A DNA stretch of 64,000 nucleotides, taken from NCBI RefSeq assembly GCF_040869045.1, contig NC_090324.1:53163346-53227345 (forward strand), in the 5' to 3' direction. Both the position numbers and the translations under genes were made by a program. Below are positions 21,494-31,340 of the stretch, in pieces (the stretch's first letter is position 1; each line of letters opens with the position of its first letter). This DNA comes from Eurosta solidaginis (taxonomy: Eukaryota; Arthropoda; Insecta; Diptera; Tephritidae). The notes under the pieces are model-generated. The model saw nothing but the letters and a program-made list of their open reading frames with translations. It was not told the DNA's origin and ran no database searches.

Positions 21494-24208
21494 ACTGTAT
21501 ATGAGATTGCGTGGAGTACGGACGTGTTTTTTCTTTGCTCCGCATTATGGTGAACTTTGTCATAAAAAATCGTCTTAAATCGCGAAATTTTATGAACGTT
21601 TGTCGTGCAATTACATATTGACTCTTGGTGTATAAACTTTATTGGCGCTGACTATACAAAATTTGGGCCTTTTTCTTGTAAACAACACTGAACCAACCCA
21701 CTTTACTTGTTCTTCTAGTACTCTTTTGGATATTTTTTTGGTAAACGATGCGTCTAAAGTGCTTTTGTATAATCAGATTTCAGTTCCGAATTTTTCCAAA
21801 CACGACCTGATATTCTTAACGTACGATTTTCAATTTGTTAGAGCCATTTCGTCTTATTCATATCGTGATTTTAATAACATACAGTACCAACAACTCGATG
21901 CAGCCGTTAATGACATTAACTGGAGGTCTATTTATCAACTGGCGTCTGCCAATGACCAAATCAACTTCATTCAGAACAATATAAGTATGATCTTTGACCA
22001 ATTTGTCCCTCTTGTAACAAAACCTGCTAAATCTGAAAGACGCCCGTGGTTTAACGCCTATATTCAGAAATTAATTGAAAGACGTAATAGAGCGTACTCG
22101 GTTTGGAAGAAGACAAAATCAGAAAGTGCCTTCACTAACTATAAGACTTTGAGAAGAGACGTTACTAGAAGCATTAAGAATCATAAACGGAAATACTACG
22201 AAGACTTATTCAGTACAGCTATTGGCTCTCAACAAACCTGGAGGCAGATTCGTAATATAGGAAGCACTAACAGAAGTACGATCACATATGATAATATAAA
22301 TATAAATCCCAATGAATTGAACCGAGAGTTCGTTAGCTTGCTTTGCAATCAGAGTAATGCAAATTACTCTCGCTATAGTGCTAGTTCTGATTTTTCTTTT
22401 TCCGGTTTTGGTTTTCAGTGTGTTGATGACTGCGACGTTGTCGAATCTATACTGTCAGTAAAATCATTTGCCGTCGGCCTTGATGGCGTTCATCCAAAAT
22501 TTGTTAAATGCCTATTGCCAAAAATTCTACCATACCTCACTTATGCTTTCAATACAGTTTTAACCATGGCGGTCTTTCCAAAATGCTGGAAAGAGGCGAA
22601 AATTATTCCCATTCCAAAGCCCAATGGTGATTATAGGCCTATCGCCATTTTGCCATTTCTGTCAAAAGTGTTCGAACGTATAGTGAATCGGCAGATAAAC
22701 TCGTTCGTAAATAGTAACTCCCTAATTAGTCCACACCAGTCTGGTTTCAGGAAAAATAGAAGCTGTATTACTGTGCTTTTAAATGTCTCGGATGATATAA
22801 GGCAGAATATGGACCATGATCGTGTTACCATTCTTGCTCTTTTAGATCACTCGAAGGCATTTGACTCGGTCGATCATGCATTACTTTGTTTTAAGCTTAA
22901 GCACCTTTTTTCCTTCCTTCCTTCCTTTTCTAACCCAGCTGTAGATCTAATCAGGTCGTACCTCAATGAGAGATCCCAATCAGTAAGTGTGGGTAGTTCT
23001 ATGTCTGACCTATTGCCTGTAACTAAAGGTGTTCCGCAAGAATCTATACTTGGGCCTTTACTTTTCGTGTTATATATAAACGACCTACCAAATGTTCTTA
23101 AGCACAGCAATGTTCACATATATGCAGATGACGTTCAAATATATCTAAGTAGTCCATTCGCCTCCATTGAAACTTGCATACGCAATCTGAACGTCGATCT
23201 ATGCCTATTAAATGAATGGGCTAGTGATAATGGACTATTCTTAAACCCCAGTAAATCACAATGCATCGCTATCTATAAGAAACCCTTTGACCTTAACCGC
23301 TATCCCAAAGTAATGCTTAACAACACTGAGATACCATTTGCCGTCACCGTAAAAAACCTTGGTGTTACTTTCAATAGAACATTGACGTGGAACAATCATA
23401 TTTTTGCAGCAATAGGCAAAGTCTATGGAAGGTTAAGAGTACTGTCGATTACTCATCACTTCACACCAGTTAAAATAAGGTTGCTCTTAGCGAAGGCATA
23501 TTTGATTCCAACGTTACTTTATGGTTGCGAACTTTATGCGAATTTTGACAGTGTCTGTAGTAGAAAACTTAATGTTTTGTACAATAATATTGCACGCTAT
23601 ATCTACGACATTAGCCGTTACGAACACATTTCCGAATATGCTGTGAAAATATGTTGTGTTCCACTAGATGATCTACTAAAGTTCAGGTCCGTAGCACTCC
23701 TACAAAGGATTTTGGTAAATAAGGAACCCTTAAATCTTAGTGAGCGGCTAAAATTCACGAGATCAGTACGCTCCTCACAAATACTGCATTTGGCATTCAA
23801 CTCACGAACATCTGAGCGTCAATTTTTTGTTTCTGCGGTTCGTCTTTGGAACACATTACCGGTGGAGATTAGAAGTATCAAGGGAACTTTGCCCTTTAAA
23901 AGAAAACTATTGCGTTATTTTGTTCAGCAAATTTAAAATTTTAAAATCTGACCCTTTCTTTCTATAAACTTTCCACTCTTTCCTATACCTATTTTTCTTT
24001 ATCTTTATCTTTTTCTACTACCTATTGCCCTTACAACCTCATCAATCCTCCTTACTATTAAAATTTAAACTATTTAAAATTTTGTAGACACACTTTGTAT
24101 CTAAGTATATTTACCTTGTTTTAAGTCCTATTGTCAAACACTGTAAATAAAACTTATGGTTGTTGTGTTTGATTCCTTAAATAAAATAAATAAATAAATA
24201 AATAAAAA
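21494..24208 (+). mobile_element. Non-LTR element F, internally deleted copy
   Basis: The 5' UTR (21494-21647) matches the start of the copy at 58397. It joins directly to the end of the endonuclease domain and an intact RT, so ORF1 and most of the endonuclease are missing. The 3' end is an AAAT microsatellite at 24179-24208. PHD-finger ORF1 fragments of the same family lie at 24218, 35665 and 58591. CR1/Jockey-like by RT motifs. Confidence 0.8.
21642..23936 (+). CDS. Element F ORF2: endonuclease tail and complete reverse transcriptase
   Basis: An uninterrupted 764-codon frame. The listed start is a TTG in the 5' UTR junction; no ATG lies near the real domain start, so translation is doubtful. 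N-terminus: LLDIFLVNDASKV and NFSKHDLIF (end of the APE endonuclease). RT: GLDGVHPKFVKC, AKIIPIPKPNGDYRPIAILP, HQSGFRKNRSC, ALLDHSKAFDSVDH, GVPQESILGPLLFVLYINDL, HIYADDVQIYLS (YADD), LGVTFNRTLTWNNH, then a C-terminal helical domain ending LPFKRKLLRYFVQQI. Family GVPQG is GVPQE here. Lack of stops over 2.3 kb suggests a recent origin, perhaps mobilised in trans. Confidence 0.9.
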   Translation: MALTIQNLGLFLVNNTEPTHFTCSSSTLLDIFLVNDASKVLLYNQISVPNFSKHDLIFLTYDFQFVRAISSYSYRDFNNIQYQQLDAAVNDINWRSIYQLASANDQINFIQNNISMIFDQFVPLVTKPAKSERRPWFNAYIQKLIERRNRAYSVWKKTKSESAFTNYKTLRRDVTRSIKNHKRKYYEDLFSTAIGSQQTWRQIRNIGSTNRSTITYDNININPNELNREFVSLLCNQSNANYSRYSASSDFSFSGFGFQCVDDCDVVESILSVKSFAVGLDGVHPKFVKCLLPKILPYLTYAFNTVLTMAVFPKCWKEAKIIPIPKPNGDYRPIAILPFLSKVFERIVNRQINSFVNSNSLISPHQSGFRKNRSCITVLLNVSDDIRQNMDHDRVTILALLDHSKAFDSVDHALLCFKLKHLFSFLPSFSNPAVDLIRSYLNERSQSVSVGSSMSDLLPVTKGVPQESILGPLLFVLYINDLPNVLKHSNVHIYADDVQIYLSSPFASIETCIRNLNVDLCLLNEWASDNGLFLNPSKSQCIAIYKKPFDLNRYPKVMLNNTEIPFAVTVKNLGVTFNRTLTWNNHIFAAIGKVYGRLRVLSITHHFTPVKIRLLLAKAYLIPTLLYGCELYANFDSVCSRKLNVLYNNIARYIYDISRYEHISEYAVKICCVPLDDLLKFRSVALLQRILVNKEPLNLSERLKFTRSVRSSQILHLAFNSRTSERQFFVSAVRLWNTLPVEIRSIKGTLPFKRKLLRYFVQQI

Positions 24209-24217
24209 TAACCGCTG

Positions 24218-24345
24218 TCAAGTTAATTAAATATTCCTATAATTTAAAAATGCCTTGTTTGTGTAAACAAGAAGTTGATCGCATAGATCCAAAAATTCAT
24301 TGTTAAAATTGCAAAGAAATGTTTCACTTGCATTGTGTTGGTGTC
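24218..24345 (+). pseudogene. Element F ORF1 start fragment (PHD-like)
   Basis: ATG at 24250 opens MPCLCKQEVDRIDPKIHC and meets a stop where the copy at 58591 has GAA. It is cut after the CKEMFHLHCVG-like zinc residues and joined to repeat D at about 24345. Confidence 0.65.
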
Positions 24346-25614
24346 TGATTATGATAATGCTCTATAGGACTGCGACTTCGAACTCATACCTTCGTCGACA
24401 TCACTTTCCGAGAAGCTCTAGGCGTAGCTCCGAAGGCTTTCCAACGGATGCTTTTGTCGAGCTATGCTTCCGAGCTACACCAGAGAAAAACCTTGAAACG
24501 TTAGGGAGTGACTATTCGGCCAAGAATGCCGCCCTCGTCTAAGTGGATGTCATTGCGGAATGGGTGAAAATCGTATAATCCTCGGCGCATCTACATAATT
24601 AAAATTTTACAAGGACCCTGGATACATTTTTTTAAATGTAGACCAAAGTTTGCAGACGTTTGTGTTCATAACATTGATTTCAATAGTCTTCGTTAAATCA
24701 AAACGATATTTTAGAATGGAAGTTGACCGATTTTAAGTTGAAAGATGTTAATTTTTTTCCGGCCTTATGTTATAAGAGCTCATTATGGATGACCGTTCAG
24801 TTTTCAGACTAGTTCGACTGTCCACTACGTTAGGGTATTAGCACACACGGTCATTAGTTCGACTGTCTTGGGAAAGCTTTTACTTCACCACTTTGAGTGT
24901 TCTTGCGAAGGACAACGCCTCACCTGATAAATAAATGTGCCTACGTATTCACATTTTTAACAAGAGCTGTAACGTGTAGGTGATATTTAAACTTGGTTGA
25001 TAGGCTATAATCAATGTGATTCACTCCAAGGGACTAGTTTTGGATAGGCCGCAAACATTAGGAAATGTCAAACCGGGAGACTTGGGTATTGAAGGATGAA
25101 GTATGAAAATCAAAATTAACATTTCAGACGCTTTGTATAGTTTCTCAAATAAAAAAAATATGTTTGAATGTAAGCCTAGTGATTTTTCATACGTACATAT
25201 ATCCTGAACTTAAGTATGAGGTAAGAATCATTTCAAAGGGGTGTTTATGCCCCTAAAACCTACTAAAGTATTTTGCATCACTGATTTCGCTCATTCTTTC
25301 AGCCAATCGCAATATACAATTTTTTTAATAATCGACACCTTTTTTGGGTATTTTGCCTTTTTAACAGCTTGAGGACAATTTGAAAATATGTTCGCCGTGG
25401 GTAATTTTTTTTAATTCAATGTTCGTTATTCATTTTTGAAAAAAAATAAAAATATGGAAAGTGAGCATATTAATTTATTATATTAATTTTCGTTTAGTGT
25501 TTTGTTTTAATAACTTGGTAAATTGGGCGATGTAAAGTCCGTGTTAAGCTGACATCGAAAAGGCCTGTTTTTTAAAATAACTTTTGAACAGTTATAAAGA
25601 GTTAAACTTCGCAA
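24346..25614. repeat. Composite repeat D, copy B, left part
   Basis: Same order of blocks as 7791-8949, with an extra about 170 bp (24710-24885) that is partly shared with 36265-36400. No recognised gene. Confidence 0.6.
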
Positions 25615-26496
25615 TTAGTTCCTTATAACTGGCAGTGATGCGCATCTGTTGATACTACTTTCGACCATATCCGACCAATTTTCGACATGAACAATAAATG
25701 GCCTAAATAGTCTTAAACGAGAAAATATAGTAAGGCGCCCGAAGCCGCCGCCGCCGCGCCGATATATTTGACGTTCGGCGGCGGCGTGCGAAAAATGACC
25801 AAAATCGGAGGCGGCGGCGGATATCTCTAGTCCCGCCTCCTGTCTTTTCCGTGCCTGTGCCAAAGTTGATGGGGTGTTATCCGCATCTTTGAAAGGGTTG
25901 TGTACCGCAGTTTTCTGAAGTGTATCCGCATGCAGGAACATGTGGTGACGAGAGTGGAATTTGGAACAGTTGTACGAACTGGTGCACCTCGTCACTGTGT
26001 GTCCTGGGGATAAACAGTTCAGCCAGCCATTTGTGGATTTAACGAATTTAATCCTTTCTACCGGGGCTAAATCGCAAAAGCGTGAACAATTGCGTAATCT
26101 GTGCTCCGTAGATTTGCACATTTTACACATTGATTTTGTTGTTTGCTTGAATACTTTTGTTTGAAAAGCACCAGCATTTAGAAGTGGCATTCCATTTGAA
26201 ACGAGACACTGTTTCAAGTGTCTGAAAACGATTAGATAGAAATTTGTCCATATCCTCCCACTTGGATATGTCCGTTTTGTGATCAATGCTCTGCTCCCAT
26301 AGAGCCAACGTTTTTTTGGCAATTTTGTCGAGCATAAATAGGTGATGATCGCATCCCAATTTAAAACATCTATCTGATGGGTTTTTAGGGATGCCAAACA
26401 AATATTTATGTTGCTATTTATGTTGATAATTAGAAAGGTTTTTCTAGACTGCCGTGAACATATCTCTAAAGAATGGCCAGTCTTCGTAGTGACCAT
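25615..26496 (-). pseudogene. gag: BEL/Pao-type gag, D copy B, open but chimeric
   Basis: An open frame of 293 codons. The first 30 residues (TGHSLEICSRQSRKTFLI) match the second gag family at 17059-17334. The rest (NICLASLKTHQIDVLNWDA ...) matches the gag at 8950-9947, so a deletion fused two gags in frame. It keeps full zinc knuckles: CKMCKSTEHRLRNCSRFC, NCLSPGHTVTRC and CSKFHSRHHMFLH. The tail is a GCC-rich Gly/Ala run. Nucleocapsid-like by family. Confidence 0.7.
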
Positions 26497-26572
26497 TTTG
26501 AGCAGTAAACCTATAACGTACGCTTGGTCCTTTTATATGTCTTGTTCAGCGCTCGTGAGTTCAAGTAATTTA
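26497..26572. repeat. Composite repeat D, copy B, boundary with element E
   Basis: The D sequence 'AGCGCTCGTGAGTTCAAG' (also at about 17388 and 58018) stops at about 26567. D resumes after element E at about 35606. Confidence 0.6.
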
Positions 26573-26596
26573 TTTATTTATTATTTATTATTTAAA

Positions 26597-27220
26597 GTCG
26601 ACGACAAACTGTGGTCGACTGCATAATATAAAAGATATATAAATATGCAACTCAAAATATAAAATTTAAGATATATCGAGATTTCAACAATGTTATATTA
26701 CAAACAAAGAAATATTAATGAACATTACTATTTAATTTCAGAATATAATAATAATAAGAAATATGAGCAGAAATAAGATCTTATGCCGAAATCTTATACT
26801 GGCGGAATGCATCAGATTCCGCTCAGCATGATTTCGGAATGCAGTGGATTCCAATCTCCCTGTTGGAATGTAACAAGATTCCAATCAGCATGTCATGGGA
26901 ATCCGGCAGTGCTAAGGGTAGTGTAATGAGGATACGCCATCACAAGGCATAAAAAAGTAACATGACCTGTGTTGTTGGAATGCACCAGATTCCAATCAGC
27001 TCGATGCCTGATCCATAAGATTATACTGCCGGAATGCATACGATTCCGGTCAGTGACTCATGAAAAAGCATGTTTTTTACGTTGTTGGAATGCACCAGAT
27101 TCCAATCATGTTCCTTCTTAGTGATATATGTTGATAAATGTTCCTCCATCCTTAAGCGAGATAGTTCTTGTTTTTTATGGAAGGAATAAAATGCCGGAAA
27201 ATTAAATTAGCTTGTATCTC
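26597..27220 (-). other. 3' UTR of element E with six short hairpins
   Basis: Hairpins at 26802-26822, 26836-26852, 26863-26884, 26975-26995, 27029-27049 and 27085-27105 share GGAATGCANNNGATTCC-like cores. The outer stem bases differ between copies but stay paired: GCGG/CCGC, TTGG/CCAA and CCGG/CCGG. No open frame. Confidence 0.75.
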
Positions 27221-27961
27221 TTAAATTAGATAGGCAAGTATTGCATTACGTATAATGGCAAAAGTACATTCAAGACTGATGCAGCTATACAAGTCATTGC
27301 AGTGCGCGCACCAGATAAGAAGAGGATTATTTTTAGCAAAGTTTCGTCGAAAAAGGGGTAAATAGAAAGGAACGTAGTGTCTGGATACCCTACGGTGAAC
27401 CGCAAAAAACAAGCGGCTGAGGAGGTCCGCAGAATCAATTTCTCCAATAATGAGCTTATGGATGAACAATACCCCCAGTAATATTCTCCGATTTTCCAGA
27501 GTGGGTAAGTTAATAAGAAGAAGTCTACTTCTGTATGGAGGAAGGTGGGGACTTGAGTCCCAATTAAGGCCGCGCAATGCAAATATCAAAAATTGCTTTT
27601 GAACTGACTCAAGACGCTTTATATGCTTTTGAGAAACAGGGGACCAAACACAGGAGCAATACTCGAGTATTGGACGAACCAGCGATGTGTAAAGAACCTT
27701 AGTGAGGTACGGGTCATCGAACTCTTTAGCCCATCTTTTAACAAATCCAAGTAAACCCAACTCTTTGTTGGCTATAGATGAAATATGCATGTTAAAATTC
27801 AATTTCGGATCAAAAAGGACACCTAGATCATTTGCAATAGATATACGCTCCAAAGGCGTACCATCTATTACATAAGATTTCAATGCTGGCTTCACTAGGT
27901 GAAATGTCATATGCTTACAATTAGAGCAATTTAAACTAGTAAATTTGTTGTGCACCAACAT
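27221..27961 (-). pseudogene. Element E ORF2, RT thumb and C-terminal domain
   Basis: Open for 246 codons: NDLGVLFDPKLNFNMHIS, GLLGFVKRWAKEF, YTSLVRPILEYCSCVWSP, RLESVQKQFLIFALRGL, LPPYRSRLLLINLPTLENRR. This is the region after the palm in CR1/Jockey-type RTs. It is not in frame with the YADD block upstream. Confidence 0.85.
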
Positions 27962-28662
27962 TGGAACGAGTCCAAGTCGGCCTGAAGAAGTTCCAACGAA
28001 CTCAAATCGGTAGGACAGTAAGTGTAGTAAAGTTTACATCATCCGCATACATTATAGTATGGGAATATAATATTGTCTGTGGCAAGTCATTAATGAAAAG
28101 GGCAAAGAGCAAAGGGCCTAGATGACTTCCCTGGGGTACGCCGGAGGAAACTCCGAACGATTCCGACAGATTGCACTTGAACAGGACTTTTTGGGTCGGT
28201 TAGAAAGATAGCTTTTCAAATCAAGCTTATGAATAAGTAACTCATGGTTGACGGTATCAAGTCCGTGTAGATGATATCCTTTTGCTTGTTCGCTAAAAAT
28301 CCTTCCATAACTATAGAGGTGAATACAAGCAAATTTGTAGTGGTTGATCTTTGACGAATAAAACCGTGTTGGCATGGAGATAAAAGACTAGAACACTGAT
28401 ATTGGAGTTGATTGGTAACAATCTGTTCAAAGACTTTAGGAATGACTGAAAGTTTCGCAATACCCCTGTAGTTTTCAACTTTTGACCTACTACCTTTTTT
28501 ATGCAGGGGTATAATAAAAGACTGTTTCCAAAGTGCCGGGAATGACGCAGATCCCAGATAGAGCTCAAATAATTGTAAAATAGGCTCATACATGTTTTCG
28601 GCGCAGTACCTAAGCACGCAACTAGGAACACCGTCCGGTCCGAGAGAAAAGGTGGGCTTCAA
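27962..28662 (-). pseudogene. Element E ORF2, RT fingers and palm
   Basis: 28216-28662 gives SLGPDGVPSCVLRYCAEN, WKQSFIIPLHKKGSRSKVEN and PCQHGFIRQRSTTTNLL. After a shift, HGLDTVNHELLIHKL (28118-28375). In another frame GVPQGSHLGPLLFALFINDL and TIMYADDVNFTT (about 28040-28140) carry the catalytic YADD. At least two frameshifts. Confidence 0.85.
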
Positions 28663-29622
28663 ACATTGAAGACTCTGAAGACAATATTACCATCAATAGC
28701 AAGATTCCTAATGTAATTCGAGGTATCTAAGCGATAGGGATATTGCCCGGAATGAAAACCACTGGATGAATACATGGACTTAAAGAACTCAGAAAATATT
28801 TCAGCAACGTCGTCATCAGTGCAAGCTTTTTTACCTCCAAAGGTTAATGAAGAAGGATACCCAGAAGTTTTCCGCTTTGAATTTACGAAACTGTAAAACT
28901 TTTTTGGATTTCTAAAAAATTGGGCTTTACAACAACTCAAGTAATTTTTATAACAAAGCTGATTAAGACGGTGAAATTTAGAACGAGCTATTAGATATTT
29001 AGAGAGGTCTGCAGATGCTCCAGATTTCTTGAATCTCTTATAAAGCCTAGATTTAATGTTATTAAGTCTGATAAGTTGCCTTGAAAACCAAGGGGGCTTA
29101 TTGGAACATAGGGTATAGCGAGTATGAATGCAGGTATCAAAGAAGCCATCAACCGTACTGTAAAATATAGATATAGCCGAATCGACATCAGTGCAAGCAT
29201 AGAGATCCGACCAATCATGGGAAGCCAACAGATCATTGAGCATAATGAAATTCGCTTTGTAGAAGCATCTATATCGGGGACGAGACTTTACTTGAATCCT
29301 ACGGGGAGGATCTTCTGGAAGGGATAAAGGTGGTATTTGTGTAAGGGCAGTACCCACCGAGCCATCCGAAAATACTAAATCCAGCATTTTATTTCCACTA
29401 TTTGGAACATTGTTAGTCTGTAAAAGAGATGAGTCTAACAAGCAATTGAGAAACTCATGTTGAGCAGTGGGAGTTAAAAAGTTTGAATCACTTATATTGA
29501 CCCAACTAACTGTTGGCAAGTTAAAGTCACCAACAACAACAAGTCGATCGTTATCTCCCAACTGCGAATGCAAATCGCAGATGGCCGAGCTATGACTAGC
29601 ATAAACATCCATATCCGAATGA
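28663..29622 (-). pseudogene. Element E ORF2, endonuclease C-terminal half and linker
   Basis: The frame 28659-29660 reads DRLVVVGDFNLPTVSW (APE endonuclease metal site), FLNCLLDSSLLQTNN and MLDLVFSDGSVG. Then the linker typical before RT: KPPWFSRQLIRLNNIKSR and NPKKFYSFVNSKRKTSG. It is joined to the N-terminal half across the MITE at 29631-29898. The annotated Met (29660) lies inside the MITE and is not genuine. Confidence 0.85.
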
Positions 29623-29630
29623 GGTGGTAC
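29623..29630. repeat. Target-site duplication, left (GGTGGTAC)
   Basis: The identical 8-mer is at 29899-29906, flanking the MITE. An 8-bp duplication is the hAT hallmark. Confidence 0.9.
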
Positions 29631-29898
29631 CATGGTACAACTATATACAGGTTGGCTCATCTGTAAAGCAACAAAATATGTCTGTTCAAATTGTCAAAAT
29701 CTGTGTATTGGCATTGATGCGAATGGTATGGAATGGAAACATAAAACTTAGCAGTTTTTGTATGTGTAAGTAAAATGTTGCCAATGTGTTGGTTTCATTT
29801 TGAGTTTGCCATCTCCTTTTGACAATCCCTTCGACCATGCAATGACATAAATAAAATCAGCTGATGAGATGAGCCAACCTGTACATAATTGAACCATG
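29631..29898. mobile_element. hAT-type MITE, 268 bp
   Basis: Terminal inverted repeats of about 31 bp with few mismatches: CATGGTACAAC... on the left and, reversed, CATGGTTCAAT... on the right, both running into ACAGGTTGGCTCATCT. Flanked by the 8-bp duplication GGTGGTAC. No coding capacity. Removing it and one duplication rejoins the endonuclease residues YVPP and HSDMD in frame. Confidence 0.9.
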
Positions 29899-29906
29899 GG
29901 TGGTAC

Positions 29907-30233
29907 ATACGAACAGCAAACAATTACGCTATAGCTACCGAATGAAAGCCTAACTGCTATGAATTCGATATGAGAGATATTGTTCAGCGAAATCAACTCA
30001 GATTATAGGTTAGATTCAACAGCAATAAGAACACCTCCCGCTCTAGAGATGCGATCACGCCGATAAACACCATATTTATTTGAAAAAACCTCAGAATTGT
30101 AATTATCAGGCTTTATCCAGGTCTCCGTAAAAGCTACAACTTGTGCAGAAAAGTTGAAAGAATTAAGGAAGAATGGAACAAGTTTTGATCGTAAACCACG
30201 AACAGTTTGGTAATTAATGAGAAGACGGGACAT
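29907..30233 (-). pseudogene. Element E ORF2, endonuclease N-terminal half
   Basis: From the ATG at 30231-30233: MSRLLINYQTVRGLRSKL, VVAFTETWIKPDNYN, YGVYRRDRISRAGGVLIAVE. This matches the opening of APE-type endonucleases (N..., E of TETW). After a stop near 30003, frame 29748-29996 continues IEFIAVRLSFGSYSVIVC to YVPP, where the MITE enters. The nuclease nicks target DNA. Confidence 0.85.
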
Positions 30234-30241
30234 ATCAGCAA

Positions 30242-31110
30242 TTACCTTTGTGTTGTTATTACTGTATTCGTCATACCGCTTTTTGGCTGTAATAAAACAG
30301 GTTCGGCCCTCGCCTTTCTCGTGAACAAGTGAACCACAGTATGCTTAGGCCAAAAAGAGGAATCAAGTACCTTATCGAAATATTCATCTGAAAGGGATAT
30401 TTTAAATGAGGAGATGTCTCTATCATATTTAAAGTTAAATTTATACACATTGATGTTACTAGTGAGTGCAACACCAAGTTTAGAGCAAACGTAATGAGCA
30501 ATGTCATTTTCGGTAAGCGAGGCGTGTAATCGGGACACAAATACAGCCCTACGAGGTGGCACGGCAGTCACCTGCAAAGGAGTAGCGGATAGCGCACCAG
30601 AGAGCTGGGAAGGTGAGGCCGTTATAGAACAGTTGACAGAAAACGCATTGCTTGACCTAGCGTTGGTTATCGAACCCGTACTATTTTTTTCAGGTACACT
30701 TGTATCGCTAGCAACAACCCCAGTATCGGTAACTGTTATTGTTGGGGCTAAAGATACCGGTGGCGATGTAGGATGAATTGTGGAGTCCGGGAAATCAACA
30801 TTGGTGACGTAGAACAAAAAGCCGCAAAGGTACAACTATTACTTCGTGCATCGTTTAATTTGCCAGAGATCGTCTCACTGGAAGTCTCGACACAACCTTG
30901 TGGAGATTCTTGTGGAGATTCCTGAGCTGCATTATTCATAACGTCTTTGGTAAGCCTGTTCGTATCAGTCAACGCGGTTGAAGGGATATTCATAGGAAGA
31001 CAGCTTTGCCCCTGACTCGAAGACAAGTTGGAGTCATTGTTGGGCATACATTTCTTACGTTTTGGGGATTCAGATATCATGTTTGGTTGATTTTCCGACA
31101 GGGTGGATAA
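30242..31110 (-). pseudogene. Element E ORF1, C-terminal part (RRM-like)
   Basis: 30242-30835 contains RAVFVSRLHASLTENDIAHY, KFNFKYDRDISSFKISLSDE and LDSSFWPKHTVVHLFTRK, the RRM-like nucleic-acid-binding domain common in CR1/Jockey ORF1 proteins. Upstream, 30748-31110 supplies a Ser/Gln-rich linker (SLTENQPN-type and NNDSNLSSSQGQ) in a different frame. The Penelope insert enters at 31110/31111. Confidence 0.75.
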
Positions 31111-31162
31111 ATGATGTATATTGGAACGATTTTCCGTCATCCCTTGTCAAATTTGGTTTTGA

Positions 31163-31199
31163 GACAAACCGGTTTCGGCGTTGTGCCATCATCAGTGTC
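31163..31199 (-). ncRNA. Hammerhead-like motif, Penelope minus copy
   Basis: Minus strand: GACA, CTGATGA, T, GGC-acaac-GCC, GAAA, CCGGTT, T, TGTC-type closing strand. Stem I is 4 bp, stem II 3 bp, stem III a loopless 3-bp palindrome (ACC/GGT). Mirror of 34739-34775. Confidence 0.6.
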
Positions 31200-31340
31200 G
31201 ATTTTCGTTCTGATCTGTTGTTGTCATTTGTCCTGTATTTATAGTTCGTAGGTATATGAGCAGGTATTGTCAAATTGATGCTTGTGTATATTTAGTTATG
31301 TGTATGTGCTGTGTATTCGTTCAGAACCGAGGGTGGTTTA

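Noticed and set aside
29627..29660. Start Met of the 333-codon endonuclease frame
   Set aside because: The Met and first residues come from the MITE; the true endonuclease N-terminus is at 30233.
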